Notes: generated from the sequence alone by a model not told the origin. DNA of 64,000 nucleotides from Sporosarcina luteola (GCF_023715245.1 NZ_JAMBNV010000001.1:930001-994000); one strand, 5' to 3'. Counted from the first letter of the stretch, positions 9,401-17,757 are shown. A program made the numbers and translations.

Positions 9401-10138
9401 GCGGATTGGTCCGATGAGGTGAAACGGAGATTCGACTATGTCTATCCGTTCATGGCTTCCGTTGAAAAGCGATCCAAGCAGACGGTGAGCGACCTGAAAA
9501 GGGTGGCGCTGCTCGAAATGGAACCGGACTTCGACGACTTCTTCACAACAAAGGATGATGAAGTGAGCACACCTTATTTGCATGACCGCCCAGCATTCAT
9601 GCAGTCACGTGCGCTGTCGCGGGCGGAAATCGGTACCGCGATGCATACGATCATGCAGCATATCGATCTGTCGAAGACCCATACCGTACAAGACGTGGAT
9701 CGGCTTGTCACTGAATTTACGGCGCGCCAATTATTGACGCTGGAAGAAGCGAATGCAGTCGATGTGAAGGCGGTCGTCCAATTTTTTGGGACACCGCTAT
9801 TCAAGAGGCTGTCGCAATCTGCAAGGACACTCAGGGAAGTGCCATTCACGTATGCTTATGACGGAAAAGACGGAGATCACCAAATTCTACAAGGGATCGC
9901 GGACTGCCTGTTTGAAGAACAAGATGGATGGGTGCTGCTCGATTATAAGACAGACAGGATCCGCGGAAGATTCCGGTCCGAAGAAGAGATTCAAGCTGAA
10001 ATGCAAAAGCGATATGGCATCCAATTGAGTCTTTATAAAAAAGCGGTCGAATCGATCGCGGGAATCAAAATAAAAGAAATGGTCCTCTATTTGTTTGACG
10101 GGGCGAGGATTATGCATGTTCAGGAGGAATCGGTTTGA
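6419..10138 (+). CDS. addA: ATP-dependent helicase/nuclease subunit A
   Basis: AddA is the UvrD/Rep-type 3'-5' helicase and nuclease subunit of AddAB. The 1239 residues match the family. Motifs seen in order: Walker A AAAGSGKT (about residue 36), VDEYQDVN (motif II), GDVKQSIYRFR (motif III), MTIHSSKGLEFPYVF (motif V), VLYVAMTRAKEHL (motif VI) and the nuclease motif LLDYKTDRI near the C-terminus. The start overlaps the addB 3' end; ATG 6419 or the second in-frame ATG 6425 fits the AAAGGATGTG ribosome site. The stop overlaps the TTG of the next gene. Confidence 0.97.
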   Translation: MKMDIPVKPADVTFTDAQWKAIWATGKDVLVSAAAGSGKTKVLITRMIEKVLSEHNPIDVDELLVVTFTNAAAAEMRHRMAEALEEAIAANPDSIHLRRQLSLLNKAQISTLHSFCLNVVRQYAYLIEIDPGFRIADSTEAALLRDDTIGEVLEDAYNAENPEAMYRLADSFTSDRNDQSIETLIDRLYDYSRVHPSPERWLRMIPMQYELDDEVTIDELDFIGPLKTAIRHTLEEAIHLTEDMKRIALMPEGPEPLAATADADLQWIREAKRRIEEGTWEDTYAFFGSLTWVKAGTIRKNTCDEELAKRAKALRDSVKKIINSLKESYFTRTPQRLLDEIRLMAPMMHTLVGLVIEFGKRYGDVKMDRGLVDFSDLEHFALQILAMEKDGELVPSDIAVDYLNRFAEVLVDEYQDVNLLQEAIIQLVKRGSESDGNLFMVGDVKQSIYRFRLAEPGLFLGKYNRFTSNDEENGLKIDLNANFRSRREVLDATNFIFSQVMGKRVGEVEYDEAAALKYGARYPDKESPAALTLLYEADEEDMEDEATELTGQSLKSSQAEARYMIRRIKELMASGAEVTDAFTDKRRPLEYRDIIILMRSMTWSGEIAEEFKLAGIPIYAELSRGYFEAIEVMIMLNTLRVIDNPYQDIPLASVLRSPFVGMTENELAQVRLTAKNKPFYEALKLFMATGGAGISAETQVKMQRFFLMFEDWRNLARRGSLSELIWQVYADTHYYEMVGAMPNGKQRQANLRALHDRAIDYEKTSFRGLFRFLRFIDRMQKRGDDLGAARFVSETEDVVRIMTIHSSKGLEFPYVFVAGAGRQFNKMDFNEPYLFDQHFGLAVKAIDPELRITYTSLPFLAMKEKKELEMRAEEMRVLYVAMTRAKEHLELIATVKDIEKAIGSWQDAQLIEAGEMLPEYTRSRANGYLDWVGPAIARHPDFEKFGFMYGGRPVDDPSKWEIAAYPVSSFLMMEEQEEETVDRPVPTTTETVIDADWSDEVKRRFDYVYPFMASVEKRSKQTVSDLKRVALLEMEPDFDDFFTTKDDEVSTPYLHDRPAFMQSRALSRAEIGTAMHTIMQHIDLSKTHTVQDVDRLVTEFTARQLLTLEEANAVDVKAVVQFFGTPLFKRLSQSARTLREVPFTYAYDGKDGDHQILQGIADCLFEEQDGWVLLDYKTDRIRGRFRSEEEIQAEMQKRYGIQLSLYKKAVESIAGIKIKEMVLYLFDGARIMHVQEESV

Positions 10139-11325
10139 ATGTAACACCAACGATTGGAAATCGCATTGAAGCGTTGGATACTTTGAGGGGCTTTGCGCTC
10201 CTCGGTATTTTTATTGTAAATATGCTCACGTTCCATTCACCTTATTTTTATATCGATGCCCATTCGTACTTCAGTACGCCGAGTGATGTGGCATCTTACA
10301 AACTGATCAATATTTTTGTGGAAACAAGTTTTTATCCAATTTTCGCAATGCTATTCGGGTATGGATTGAATATGCAATACGAAAAAGCGATTGCGAATGG
10401 TACGTCTTACGTGCCGATGATGGCGAGGCGACTTGCGATCCTTATGGGATTCGGCCTGATCCATGCGCTGTTCATCTGGTCGGGTGATGTTTTATTCACC
10501 TATGCGCTCATGGGCTTCATCATGCTGGCGATCGTTCGCGTACCGAAAAAATGGCTGCTATGGATTGCGCTCATCGTCTATATGCTTCCGACCTTCCTTG
10601 TTATCGGCGGCATCTATTTGCTGGAGAAGCTTAATCCTAACCAGTTAATGGAAGGGTTCGTAGACATCCAACGGATTGAATTGGCGATTACGGCGTATGC
10701 GCACGGGTCTTACGGCGAAGCGCTCGTTTTCCGAATGACGGAATGGCTGCTCATCGGATTGTCGAGTTCCTTCCTAGGCGTATTCATGGTGCTGCCATTA
10801 ATCATGCTAGGAGCCGCGTTCTCAAAGTGGAAGCTGTTTGAACAAGCGGCGGAATTGAAAGGCAAAATTGCTATAGTCGGCCTCATCGCTCTTGCGGCCG
10901 GTATTTTCATTAAGTCATGGCCGTATATGGACGGATTTGCCTACCATAATACACTGATCCAGCAGCTGATTGGCGGACCAATTCTGGCGATTGGCTATGC
11001 ATCTGTCATTATCCTGCTCTGTCAATTGCCTGTTTTCCGAACGATCTTCCGGCCGATTTCAAAAGCGGGGCGCATGTCATTGACGACATACTTGATGCAA
11101 TCAATTATTGCAACTCTCCTATTCTATGGTTACGGCTTCGGACTGTATGGAAAAGTGGATTTAGAGACAGGAACAATGATTGCTGTCGGCATTTTTGCCA
11201 TCCAAGTCATCTTCGCCGAGCTTTGGTTGTTGAAATTCCGGATGGGCCCTTTCGAATGGCTATGGCGGAAAGGGACATATGGGAAAAACATGCCGAAAAA
11301 AGAGGAGAAAAGGCAAGCTTTGTAG
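10135..11325 (+). CDS. DUF418 domain multi-spanning membrane protein
   Basis: A 396-residue polytopic membrane protein with an N-terminal heparan-acetyltransferase-like segment (RIEALDTLRGFALLGIFIVN) and a C-terminal DUF418 region ending in AELWLLKFRMGPFEWLWR. About ten hydrophobic helices are visible. Function of the family is unknown; related proteins are thought to handle membrane acyl or sugar groups. TTG 10135 overlaps the addA stop (TTGA), and AGGAGGAA sits five to six bases upstream, so it is translationally coupled to addA. That link is not part of the B. subtilis operon, where sbcDC follows addA. Confidence 0.85.
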   Translation: MNVTPTIGNRIEALDTLRGFALLGIFIVNMLTFHSPYFYIDAHSYFSTPSDVASYKLINIFVETSFYPIFAMLFGYGLNMQYEKAIANGTSYVPMMARRLAILMGFGLIHALFIWSGDVLFTYALMGFIMLAIVRVPKKWLLWIALIVYMLPTFLVIGGIYLLEKLNPNQLMEGFVDIQRIELAITAYAHGSYGEALVFRMTEWLLIGLSSSFLGVFMVLPLIMLGAAFSKWKLFEQAAELKGKIAIVGLIALAAGIFIKSWPYMDGFAYHNTLIQQLIGGPILAIGYASVIILLCQLPVFRTIFRPISKAGRMSLTTYLMQSIIATLLFYGYGFGLYGKVDLETGTMIAVGIFAIQVIFAELWLLKFRMGPFEWLWRKGTYGKNMPKKEEKRQAL

Positions 11326-11402
11326 AAATGTAGTTATGTACCTGGAGAATGTTTAATTGAATGAAAAGGTTATCCACATTATAGGGAAGGATGGGCTTGT
11401 AC

Positions 11403-12302
11403 ATGAAACTGTTATCGTTCCGGTTTGAAGGAAAGACATTATTCGGTCCGAAAGTGAAGAAAGAGGAAGCGGTCTGGGATGTGAAATCGATTGCCAAAGC
11501 ATTTGGCGAAACGGATTTCCCTTCAACAATCATCGAAGGCATTGCAGGAGGTTTGGAGTTTGTTGAAAAGGTGAGGAAACTTGCCGAGCAAGCTCGGAAT
11601 AGTGAAAATCCGGAACAATTCAAGTACGCATTCACTGAAATCGAGTGGCTGTCACCGATTCCGCGCACACCGAAAAACGTTCTCGGTGTCGGTAAGAACT
11701 ACGCCGACCATTCCGCTGAAATGGGGTCGGATGCGCCGCCTGAAAAGTTATTGATTTTCACGAAATCGCCTACAGCAATCGCTGCAGATGAGCAGGAGCT
11801 TTCGGCGCACGCGGATCTTACAGATAGCCTCGATTATGAAGGCGAATTGGCGATCGTCATCAGCAAGAAAGGGCGCAATATCCCGAAACAGCTCGCGTAT
11901 GATCACGTATTCGGCTATACAATTGCGAACGATCTTACGGCGAGGGACATTCAGTACGGACATAAGCAGTTCTTCCTCGGCAAAAGCTTGGATGGCGCTT
12001 GCCCGTTAGGTCCTTATATTGTTACGAAGGATGAAATTCCGGATGCGCATAATCTTTCGATCGTCACAAAAGTGAATGATGAAGTCCGTCAAAACGGAAA
12101 TACAGCCGATATGATCTTCAAGATCGACGATGTGATTGCCGAAATCTCGAAATTTGTCACACTTGAGCCGGGTGATGTCATTTTGACAGGCACGCCTGCA
12201 GGGGTCGGAAAAGGGATGAACCCTCCGGAATTCCTGAAAGCCGGTGATACGGTGAAGATTTCTGTTGAAGGCATCGGTACGCTCGTCAATCGATTTGTAT
12301 GA
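11403..12302 (+). CDS. yisK: YisK-type fumarylacetoacetate hydrolase family protein
   Basis: The 299-residue protein belongs to the FAH superfamily; B. subtilis YisK is reported to be an oxaloacetate decarboxylase that also interacts with cell-shape factors. The C-terminal catalytic domain begins near residue 90 with VGKNYADH, then shows LDYEGELAIVI (metal-binding Glu residues), NDLTARDIQ, FLGKSLDGACPLGP and ILTGTPAGVGKG. ATG 11403 follows AAGGATGG by about nine bases; the earlier ATG 11391 lies within that ribosome site. The gene precedes yisL as in B. subtilis. Confidence 0.88.
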   Translation: MKLLSFRFEGKTLFGPKVKKEEAVWDVKSIAKAFGETDFPSTIIEGIAGGLEFVEKVRKLAEQARNSENPEQFKYAFTEIEWLSPIPRTPKNVLGVGKNYADHSAEMGSDAPPEKLLIFTKSPTAIAADEQELSAHADLTDSLDYEGELAIVISKKGRNIPKQLAYDHVFGYTIANDLTARDIQYGHKQFFLGKSLDGACPLGPYIVTKDEIPDAHNLSIVTKVNDEVRQNGNTADMIFKIDDVIAEISKFVTLEPGDVILTGTPAGVGKGMNPPEFLKAGDTVKISVEGIGTLVNRFV

Positions 12303-12349
12303 GTTCATTTCCTACTCTGGAAAGCTTTTCTATGATAGGATTAAAAGGA

Positions 12350-12490
12350 ATTTATCTATATTCAGCAGGCGTTCAGACGCCTGCTAAACATAGATAAAGC
12401 CTCCGGCGGATGTCACGGATTTTGAAGAGAGTTAATTGTGCAAGCACAATTCAAAATCCGGACGCAATTTCGCCGAGGCGAAATTGATTA
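12350..12490 (+). repeat. Three-hairpin repeat R1, full copy upstream of yisL
   Basis: Hairpin 1 spans about 12351-12408, with TCAGCAGGCG opposite CGCCTGCTA. Hairpin 2 pairs CGGATTTTGAA (12416-12426) with TTCAAAATCCG (12450-12460) and encloses AATTGTG/CACAATT. Hairpin 3 pairs CAATTTCGCC (12465-12474) with GGCGAAATTG (12477-12486). Relative to the addB copy, one pair in hairpin 2 changes A-T to G-C and one pair in hairpin 3 changes A-T to T-A, so pairing is kept. The element ends about 18 bases before the yisL start. Confidence 0.9.
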
Positions 12491-12507
12491 ATGATGAGGT
12501 GAACAGT

Positions 12508-12882
12508 TTGGACTTTTTATCTAGCACTCCCCATTTTCATATTTTCACATGGGTCGTCGGCATAATCCTTTTCCTCGTTGCGGCTGTCATGGCGAACGGA
12601 ACGAAAGGGAAAAAGATCACCCATATGATTTCACGCCTTTTCTACGTGCTCATCCTTATTTCAGGAATCGCACTCTTCATTAAAGGCATGGATTACGGCA
12701 GAGGAATGGAATACGGCATTAAATTCCTGCTCGGCTTCTTGACGATCGGAATGATGGAAATGGTTCTCGTACGTTCCCAAAAGGGGAAGAAAGTGACAAC
12801 GTTGTGGATTTTATTCTTCGTCTTCCTATTTGCAACAATGTATCTAGGATTCAAATTGCCGATGGGCTTTGAATTCTTCTAA
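12508..12882 (+). CDS. yisL: YisL family membrane protein (DUF1516)
   Basis: A 124-residue protein with four predicted transmembrane helices (about residues 10-28, 38-56, 64-84 and 98-116). The HFHIFTWVVGIILF start, KITHMISRLFYVLILISG and ending LGFKLPMGFEFF match the YisL family, whose function is unknown. The start is TTG 12508, seven bases after GAGGTGA; the open frame continues upstream only because repeat R1 happens to be open. It follows yisK as in B. subtilis. Confidence 0.88.
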   Translation: MDFLSSTPHFHIFTWVVGIILFLVAAVMANGTKGKKITHMISRLFYVLILISGIALFIKGMDYGRGMEYGIKFLLGFLTIGMMEMVLVRSQKGKKVTTLWILFFVFLFATMYLGFKLPMGFEFF

Positions 12883-12898
12883 TCTAAGATTGACATTG

Positions 12899-12926
12899 AA
12901 ACCGCCGGTTAGCCGGCGGTTTTTTG
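12899..12926 (+). terminator. Rho-independent terminator of yisL
   Basis: AACCGCCGG/CCGGCGGTT stem followed by six T. Confidence 0.9.
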
Positions 12927-13051
12927 TCGTCCTTATTCACAAATCCGACTCATTTATTTAGCTCCACAAGGATTTTTCATTCCATTCCGTGGCGGGGAGA
13001 GCGCCGTTTTGTTAAAATGGCAAGAGATAGCTCGTTTGAGGAGGCTTTATC

Positions 13052-14506
13052 GTGAATAGGAAACGTTTGATTGGCGTAGCTGCCATTTTTTTATTGTTCA
13101 TTTCCGCACTAACACCAGCTGGTGCTGCTGCCAAGTCGGAACACAGTATAATGGATGAAAGCATATATGATCTGTTGGTGGACCGTTTCAATAATGGTGT
13201 TGGAAGGAACGACATCGATGTCGATACGCAAAAAGGAGACGCCTTCAATGGCGGCGATTTTATCGGTATCCAAGCACGCTTGCAGCATATTATTGACATG
13301 GGCTTTACGATGATTTCGTTAGGTCCCGTCTTCAAGACGGAGACGTATGATGGAAACAGAGCGCTGTCTTATACGGAATTGGAGCCTCATTTCGGCACGG
13401 AGGAAGAGCTCGGTGCATTAGTGAAGGAAATCCATAAGAAGAAAATGAAAGTGATTGCCGATTTTCCTCTCGGGAAAGTAAGCGCAGAGCATGAATGGGC
13501 GAAAGATCAGACCTATAAGTCCATCCATTCCGCAGACGGAACTGTAAATTGGAATCCGGGCGATCGGAATGTAAAGGATGCTTTGATTGAAGCCGCGACA
13601 GACTTCATCACCGCTTATGAGTTGGACGGAATCCGTCTGACAAAGCTTGAAGGTTTCGATGAAGCTTTCTTGAATGAAATGATCGAAGCAATCCACAATG
13701 CCAAAGATGGCGCTTACGTTTTAACGAATGAAGAAAGCGGGGCAGCGTTTGACTTGAAACCGAGCGATGCTAAGATGCAGGCGCTCCGTGAGTCCTACGT
13801 GAGATTCGATCCGGATTCCTCCCCAATGGATCTATTCAAAGAAGTTGGGAAGAAGGAATTGCTTCAATACGACGACTTGACGGGTCCACGCTTTACATAC
13901 GATATCGTGGAAGCACGGATGTTCCCGCCTACCCGGTGGAAAGTTGCGGCGACTGCACTGTTTACGCTTCCAGGCGTCCCCCTAATGACATACGGTACGG
14001 AGATTGCGGTGAACGGAAAAGAAGCTCCTGAAAGCCACCCGCTATTCAATTTCAAGACGGACATGGAATTCAAAGATCTGATAGGCAATTTGAATCTGCT
14101 CCGAAATGAGTCAGAAACACTGCGTAGCGGGGACTTCGAGATGCTGCACAATGAAGATGGGTTCCTCATCTATAAGCGTACTTCCGAGGATGAAACTTGG
14201 CTGATTGCCATTAACAACACATCCAAGACGTCCAATTTGGCAATCCCTGTCGATAAGATCGGCGAGAACAAGAAATTGCGAGGCGTTTTGGATGGAGATC
14301 TCATCCGGGAAACAGATGATGGCATGTTCCACGTCGTTTTGGACAGGGAGCTGGCAGAAGTGTATATCGCGGATGACGATAAAGGCTTCAATACGCCTTA
14401 CTTGATCGCATCAATTCTCGTCTACGTCATGTTCCTCGGCTTCCTATTCCTCGTCATAAAAAAAGGGCGGGAAAAGAGAAGGGCGGATACTAAGGGCGGA
14501 TACTAA
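13052..14506 (+). CDS. Membrane-anchored alpha-amylase-fold protein, probably not catalytic
   Basis: The 484-residue protein has an N-terminal signal peptide (residues 1-27, ending PAGAAA), a glycoside hydrolase family 13-like barrel and a C-terminal transmembrane anchor (about 451-473, then KKGREKRR). GH13 landmarks are recognisable but altered. The first conserved region reads VIADFPLGKVS instead of DxVxNH. The nucleophile region reads GIRLTKLEG, with Thr where Asp is expected. No NHD motif precedes the conserved FTLPGVPLMTYGTEI segment. It is thus likely a cell-surface pseudoenzyme or binding protein. GTG 13052 follows GAGGAGG by seven bases. Confidence 0.82.
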   Translation: MNRKRLIGVAAIFLLFISALTPAGAAAKSEHSIMDESIYDLLVDRFNNGVGRNDIDVDTQKGDAFNGGDFIGIQARLQHIIDMGFTMISLGPVFKTETYDGNRALSYTELEPHFGTEEELGALVKEIHKKKMKVIADFPLGKVSAEHEWAKDQTYKSIHSADGTVNWNPGDRNVKDALIEAATDFITAYELDGIRLTKLEGFDEAFLNEMIEAIHNAKDGAYVLTNEESGAAFDLKPSDAKMQALRESYVRFDPDSSPMDLFKEVGKKELLQYDDLTGPRFTYDIVEARMFPPTRWKVAATALFTLPGVPLMTYGTEIAVNGKEAPESHPLFNFKTDMEFKDLIGNLNLLRNESETLRSGDFEMLHNEDGFLIYKRTSEDETWLIAINNTSKTSNLAIPVDKIGENKKLRGVLDGDLIRETDDGMFHVVLDRELAEVYIADDDKGFNTPYLIASILVYVMFLGFLFLVIKKGREKRRADTKGGY

Positions 14507-14520
14507 AACCGTTTAATTGA

Positions 14521-14575
14521 AAAAAATGCCTTTTCGGACGTGGTGATGGCCATGTCAGAAGAGGCATTTTTCATT
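14521..14575. terminator. Bidirectional terminator between amylase-like gene and degV
   Basis: AAAAATGCCT and AGGCATTTTT arms flank a long loop; A and T tracts on both sides serve both converging genes. Confidence 0.8.
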
Positions 14576-14584
14576 TAGTAGTAT

Positions 14585-15430
14585 TTATTTATTCAAGAAG
14601 AAGATTGCAATTGTGCCAGGTCCGGCATGAGATCCGATTGCAGATCCGATCATATGGACTTCCACACCTTTCGGCTGGAACTTCTCTTCAATGAGCGCTT
14701 TCATTTCCAAAGCTGTGCTTTCGTCATCCCCGTGGCTGATGGCGATCGTCTGCTTCGATAATTCGGCACCGCGTTCTTCGATCAGCTCGAGCATGCGGCG
14801 AAGAACTTTTTTACGGCCGCGATGTTTTTCGATCGGTACAAGCCTTCCGCCTTCAACATGAAGCAAAGGTTTGATGTTCAAGAGGCCGCCGATGAATGCG
14901 CTCGCCTTCGATACACGTCCGCCTTTCGCCAAATAATCAAGGTCCTCGACTGTGAATAGGTGCTCCATATGGGCAGCCATGTCACGGATTTTACGTTCGA
15001 TCGTCCGGACATCGTCTCCCGCATCCCTCAAGCGCACAGCTTCCTTTACAAGAAGTCCACATCCAAGTGAAGCACAGCGTGAATCGATGAGGACGAGGTT
15101 CATGTTCGGATTACCTTCTTTTACTTGGTCTTTCATCATCACGCCAGTGTTATACGTTCCTGATAGCTCGGACGAGAAAGCGATATACAATCCATCTTCT
15201 CCGGACTCTGCAAGCTCTTTCCAAGTGGAATGGAACTTTTCCGGGGAAGCTTGCGATGTTTTCGGATGTTTCCCATTGCGGATGGCGTCAAATACTTCCT
15301 TCGAATCAATTTCAAGGACATCATCGCCTTCCTTTTCATCGATCAAGACACGTAATGGAATGAGCGTCACATCGTTTTCATCGAAAAATGATTTCGGTAA
15401 ATCTGAACCACTATCAGCAAAAATTCTCAT
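14585..15430 (-). CDS. DegV family fatty acid-binding protein (YitS-like)
   Basis: A 281-residue DegV-fold protein; members bind a fatty acid and, as FakB proteins, present it to the kinase FakA. The N-terminal domain opens with FADSGSDLPKSF. The fatty-acid pocket motif FSSELSGTYNT is near residue 82, and the C-terminal domain has LNIKPLLHVEGG and HRGRKK. The start is supported by AAGGGGGATCC. It lies 23 bp downstream of the HAD phosphatase in the same operon; B. subtilis yitS and yitU are also close neighbours. Confidence 0.9.
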   Translation of the reverse strand: MRIFADSGSDLPKSFFDENDVTLIPLRVLIDEKEGDDVLEIDSKEVFDAIRNGKHPKTSQASPEKFHSTWKELAESGEDGLYIAFSSELSGTYNTGVMMKDQVKEGNPNMNLVLIDSRCASLGCGLLVKEAVRLRDAGDDVRTIERKIRDMAAHMEHLFTVEDLDYLAKGGRVSKASAFIGGLLNIKPLLHVEGGRLVPIEKHRGRKKVLRRMLELIEERGAELSKQTIAISHGDDESTALEMKALIEEKFQPKGVEVHMIGSAIGSHAGPGTIAIFFLNK

Positions 15431-15453
15431 TGTGGATCCCCCTTATATTCTTT

Positions 15454-16272
15454 TTATATTTGTTTTGATAATAACAATCGTTCCTTCAACACTTCTGCAA
15501 TGCCATCTTCATTATTCGTCAACGTCACTTCGTCCGCAATGGATTTCAGTCTGTCGATCCCGTTGCCCATCGCAACGCCGACGCCCGCGTAATCAATCAT
15601 TTCAAGGTCATTGTCTTCATCTCCGAAAGCAATAATTCGTTCCTGCGGAATTCCAAGATGTTTGGCGACATGTGAAATACCGACCGCCTTATTCAACCCG
15701 TGGCGCACGATTTCAATGACAGCCCATGGCGCGCCCCATCGTCTATGGTCGATTGCCTCGGCATAGACCTCGGCCAAATGTCTCCGGATTGGTTCTACAT
15801 TTTTTGGATCCGCCTGAATAAGCAAACTTGTAGGCTCGACTTGCAATGCCTGTCGGATGTCCCCTTGCTTGATGACTGGATCTCCGAAGGTGAGAATATC
15901 CAGTGGCTTTTCATCGTGATATTGCAAGTACACATCGTCCATCACTTCCGCTATTATGTTGTGGAAACGGAAATCATGCAGTGCATCAACGACATCATTG
16001 ACGACAGGGAGAGGAATCGTTTCATGGACATTTTTCCAAGAACGGTCAGTTGGGTTATGCACGAATGCGCCATTGAAATTGACGATCGGAGTCTTCAATC
16101 CAAGCTGGCGATAGTACATCGAACTAGCACGATACGGCCGGCCAGTCGCAATCATCACCTGATGCCCTTGTTCTTCCGCCCGTTTCAATGTATGTGCAGT
16201 TTTTTCTGAGATTACTTTCTCGTCCGTCAGCAATGTCCCGTCCAAGTCGAGGACAATCAAATGCGGTTTCAT
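15454..16272 (-). CDS. Cof-type HAD-IIB family phosphatase (YitU-like)
   Basis: A 272-residue HAD phosphatase of the Cof subgroup, which act on small phosphorylated metabolites, including 5-amino-6-ribitylamino-uracil phosphate for B. subtilis YitU. Motif I is VLDLDGTLL (residues 6-14), motif II is MIATGRP (about 40), and motif IV is IIAFGDEDNDLEMI (about 212), with a cap domain between. Length fits the family. AAAGGGGGC precedes the ATG. It is divergent from yitV and first in the operon with the DegV gene. Confidence 0.9.
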   Translation of the reverse strand: MKPHLIVLDLDGTLLTDEKVISEKTAHTLKRAEEQGHQVMIATGRPYRASSMYYRQLGLKTPIVNFNGAFVHNPTDRSWKNVHETIPLPVVNDVVDALHDFRFHNIIAEVMDDVYLQYHDEKPLDILTFGDPVIKQGDIRQALQVEPTSLLIQADPKNVEPIRRHLAEVYAEAIDHRRWGAPWAVIEIVRHGLNKAVGISHVAKHLGIPQERIIAFGDEDNDLEMIDYAGVGVAMGNGIDRLKSIADEVTLTNNEDGIAEVLKERLLLSKQI

Positions 16273-16453
16273 AGTTTTGCCCCCTTTGGAAAGTTTCTAT
16301 GTTGTATACCCATTTCCTCAATCGCTTCACCTTATATTGTCCAGTTTAGCGTTATCTATCGGAGCAAGTCAAAACATTCCGGAGGGAAACCGTCCTTTTT
16401 GTTTTTCTAGTAAAACTTTGGTACGATTTAGAAAAAGTACAGAAGGTGTTTGC

Positions 16454-17215
16454 ATGATTGTAAAAGAAGAAAATTGGAGCAATATACCATTATTACATAT
16501 TGTGGATGAGCGACACGAAAATAGCAATATACCAACAGTTATCTTTTTGCACGGCTTCACAAGTGCCAAAGAGCATAATTTGCATTACGCATATAATATT
16601 GCAAAGAATGGATTTCGCGTCCTGTTGCCCGATGCCCATCTACATGGCTCGCGGGATGAAGGGTTGGATGAAGTCCAGTTGAGTCTTCGTTTTTGGGAGA
16701 TCGTCCTGACGTCGATTGAGGAAATGGATGTCCTTCATAAGGAGTTGCAGGAGAGAGGCGTCTCGAAAATCGGCATGGGTGGGACGTCAATGGGCGGAAT
16801 TACGACGCTCGGCTGCTTGACTGCTTATCCGTGGATCGATGTCGCGACAGTCATGATGGGTGCACCAGGATATGTCGAACTTGCAAAGGCGCAGATGTCA
16901 CAGTTCGAACGGCGCGGCTTCAAATTGCCGATTACCGATGAAGAACGGAAATCTTTGCTTAATACACTCGCCATTTTTGATTTGACCAAACAAAGGAAAA
17001 AGCTCAATAATCGTCCCGTTTACTTTTGGCATGGAGAAAATGATACGACCGTCCCGTTTGAACCGACATTCAATTTCTATAAAGCAGCGAAGAAGGATTA
17101 TGTGGATGCTCCTGAGCAATTTGAGTTCATGGCGGATCCGACGGCTGGCCACGCCGTTTCTAGAATGGGCATGCTGCGTGCCGCTGATTGGTTCGCATCT
17201 TATTTGAATGAATAG
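16454..17215 (+). CDS. yitV: Alpha/beta hydrolase, YitV family esterase
   Basis: The 253-residue protein is an alpha/beta hydrolase of the prolyl-oligopeptidase-like group. FLHGFTSAKEHNL (about residue 34) forms the oxyanion-hole strand. The nucleophile elbow is GGTSMGG (about 113-119), the acid lies in FWHGENDTTVP, and the His is in TAGHAVSR near the C-terminus. AGAAGGTG lies about six bases before ATG 16454; the open frame upstream of it has no ribosome site. It is followed 50 bp later by yitW. The natural substrate is unknown. Confidence 0.9.
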   Translation: MIVKEENWSNIPLLHIVDERHENSNIPTVIFLHGFTSAKEHNLHYAYNIAKNGFRVLLPDAHLHGSRDEGLDEVQLSLRFWEIVLTSIEEMDVLHKELQERGVSKIGMGGTSMGGITTLGCLTAYPWIDVATVMMGAPGYVELAKAQMSQFERRGFKLPITDEERKSLLNTLAIFDLTKQRKKLNNRPVYFWHGENDTTVPFEPTFNFYKAAKKDYVDAPEQFEFMADPTAGHAVSRMGMLRAADWFASYLNE

Positions 17216-17265
17216 GGTATCCTTGCTATGATGGAGGGAGAACAGATTCGGAAAGGGGAATTTCA

Positions 17266-17574
17266 ATGAATGATGATATGAAGGGCAGCTTGATGGGTGC
17301 TCTGGAAAACGTGATCGATCCCGAGCTCGGAATTGATATCGTCAATTTGGGGCTTGTTTATGATGCGGAGCTTGATGAAGAAGGCACTGCCAAAGTGACA
17401 ATGACATTAACTTCAATGGGTTGTCCGATGGGGCCGCAAATCGTTTCCAACATCAAACAGGAACTGATGGAATTGCCTGAAGTGAAGGATGCGGACGTCA
17501 ATATTATTTGGAACCCGCCATGGTCGAGGGATAAGATGTCGCGCTATGCGAAAATGGCGCTCGGCGTACGATAA
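17266..17574 (+). CDS. yitW: YitW/MIP18 family metal-sulfur cluster assembly factor (DUF59)
   Basis: A 102-residue DUF59 protein, a family that helps in iron-sulfur cluster assembly or transfer (SufT/Cia2 type). DPELGIDIVNLGLVYD (residues 18-33) is the family signature, the likely cluster-ligand Cys is in LTSMGCPMG (about residue 53), and WNPPWSRDKMS lies near the end. GGAAAGGGG precedes the ATG. It forms a two-gene unit with yitV and ends in a terminator. Confidence 0.92.
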   Translation: MNDDMKGSLMGALENVIDPELGIDIVNLGLVYDAELDEEGTAKVTMTLTSMGCPMGPQIVSNIKQELMELPEVKDADVNIIWNPPWSRDKMSRYAKMALGVR

Positions 17575-17592
17575 TAATACGTTACTTGAACA

Positions 17593-17633
17593 AGAAAAAG
17601 GTTGTTTGACTTATGTCAGGCAGCCTTTTTTGT
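17593..17633 (+). terminator. Rho-independent terminator of yitW
   Basis: AAAAAGG and CCTTTTTT arms of an interrupted stem with T tail, 20 bases after the stop. Confidence 0.75.
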
Positions 17634-17681
17634 TTTGTGTTTATTCCCATCGGTACAGGGGAAATTAAGCATGCGGAATGC

Positions 17682-17733
17682 TTTACTTGTTGGAATAAAA
17701 AGCATATAATTTAATTAATCAAAGATAGTCAAA
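17682..17733 (+). promoter_or_regulatory. Sigma-A promoter with CtsR operator for clpB
   Basis: TTTACT at 17682-17687 and TATAAT at 17705-17710 are 17 bp apart. AATCAAA-GAT-AGTCAAA at 17717-17733 matches the CtsR heptad repeat RGTCAAA-NAN-RGTCAAA with one mismatch (the second base of the first heptad), just after the -10 box. This indicates heat-shock control by CtsR. Confidence 0.8.
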
Positions 17734-17757
17734 GTCAAATTAATGAGGTGAATGTAT

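Noticed and set aside
12436..12507. N-terminal extension of YisL through repeat R1
   Set aside because: The extension translates the repeat; GAGGTGA seven bases before TTG 12508 and family length support the shorter protein.
17580..17757. Possibility that the ClpB N-domain is encoded upstream in another frame
   Set aside because: The gap holds the yitW terminator, the promoter and the CtsR box; there is not enough space and no similar sequence in any frame.
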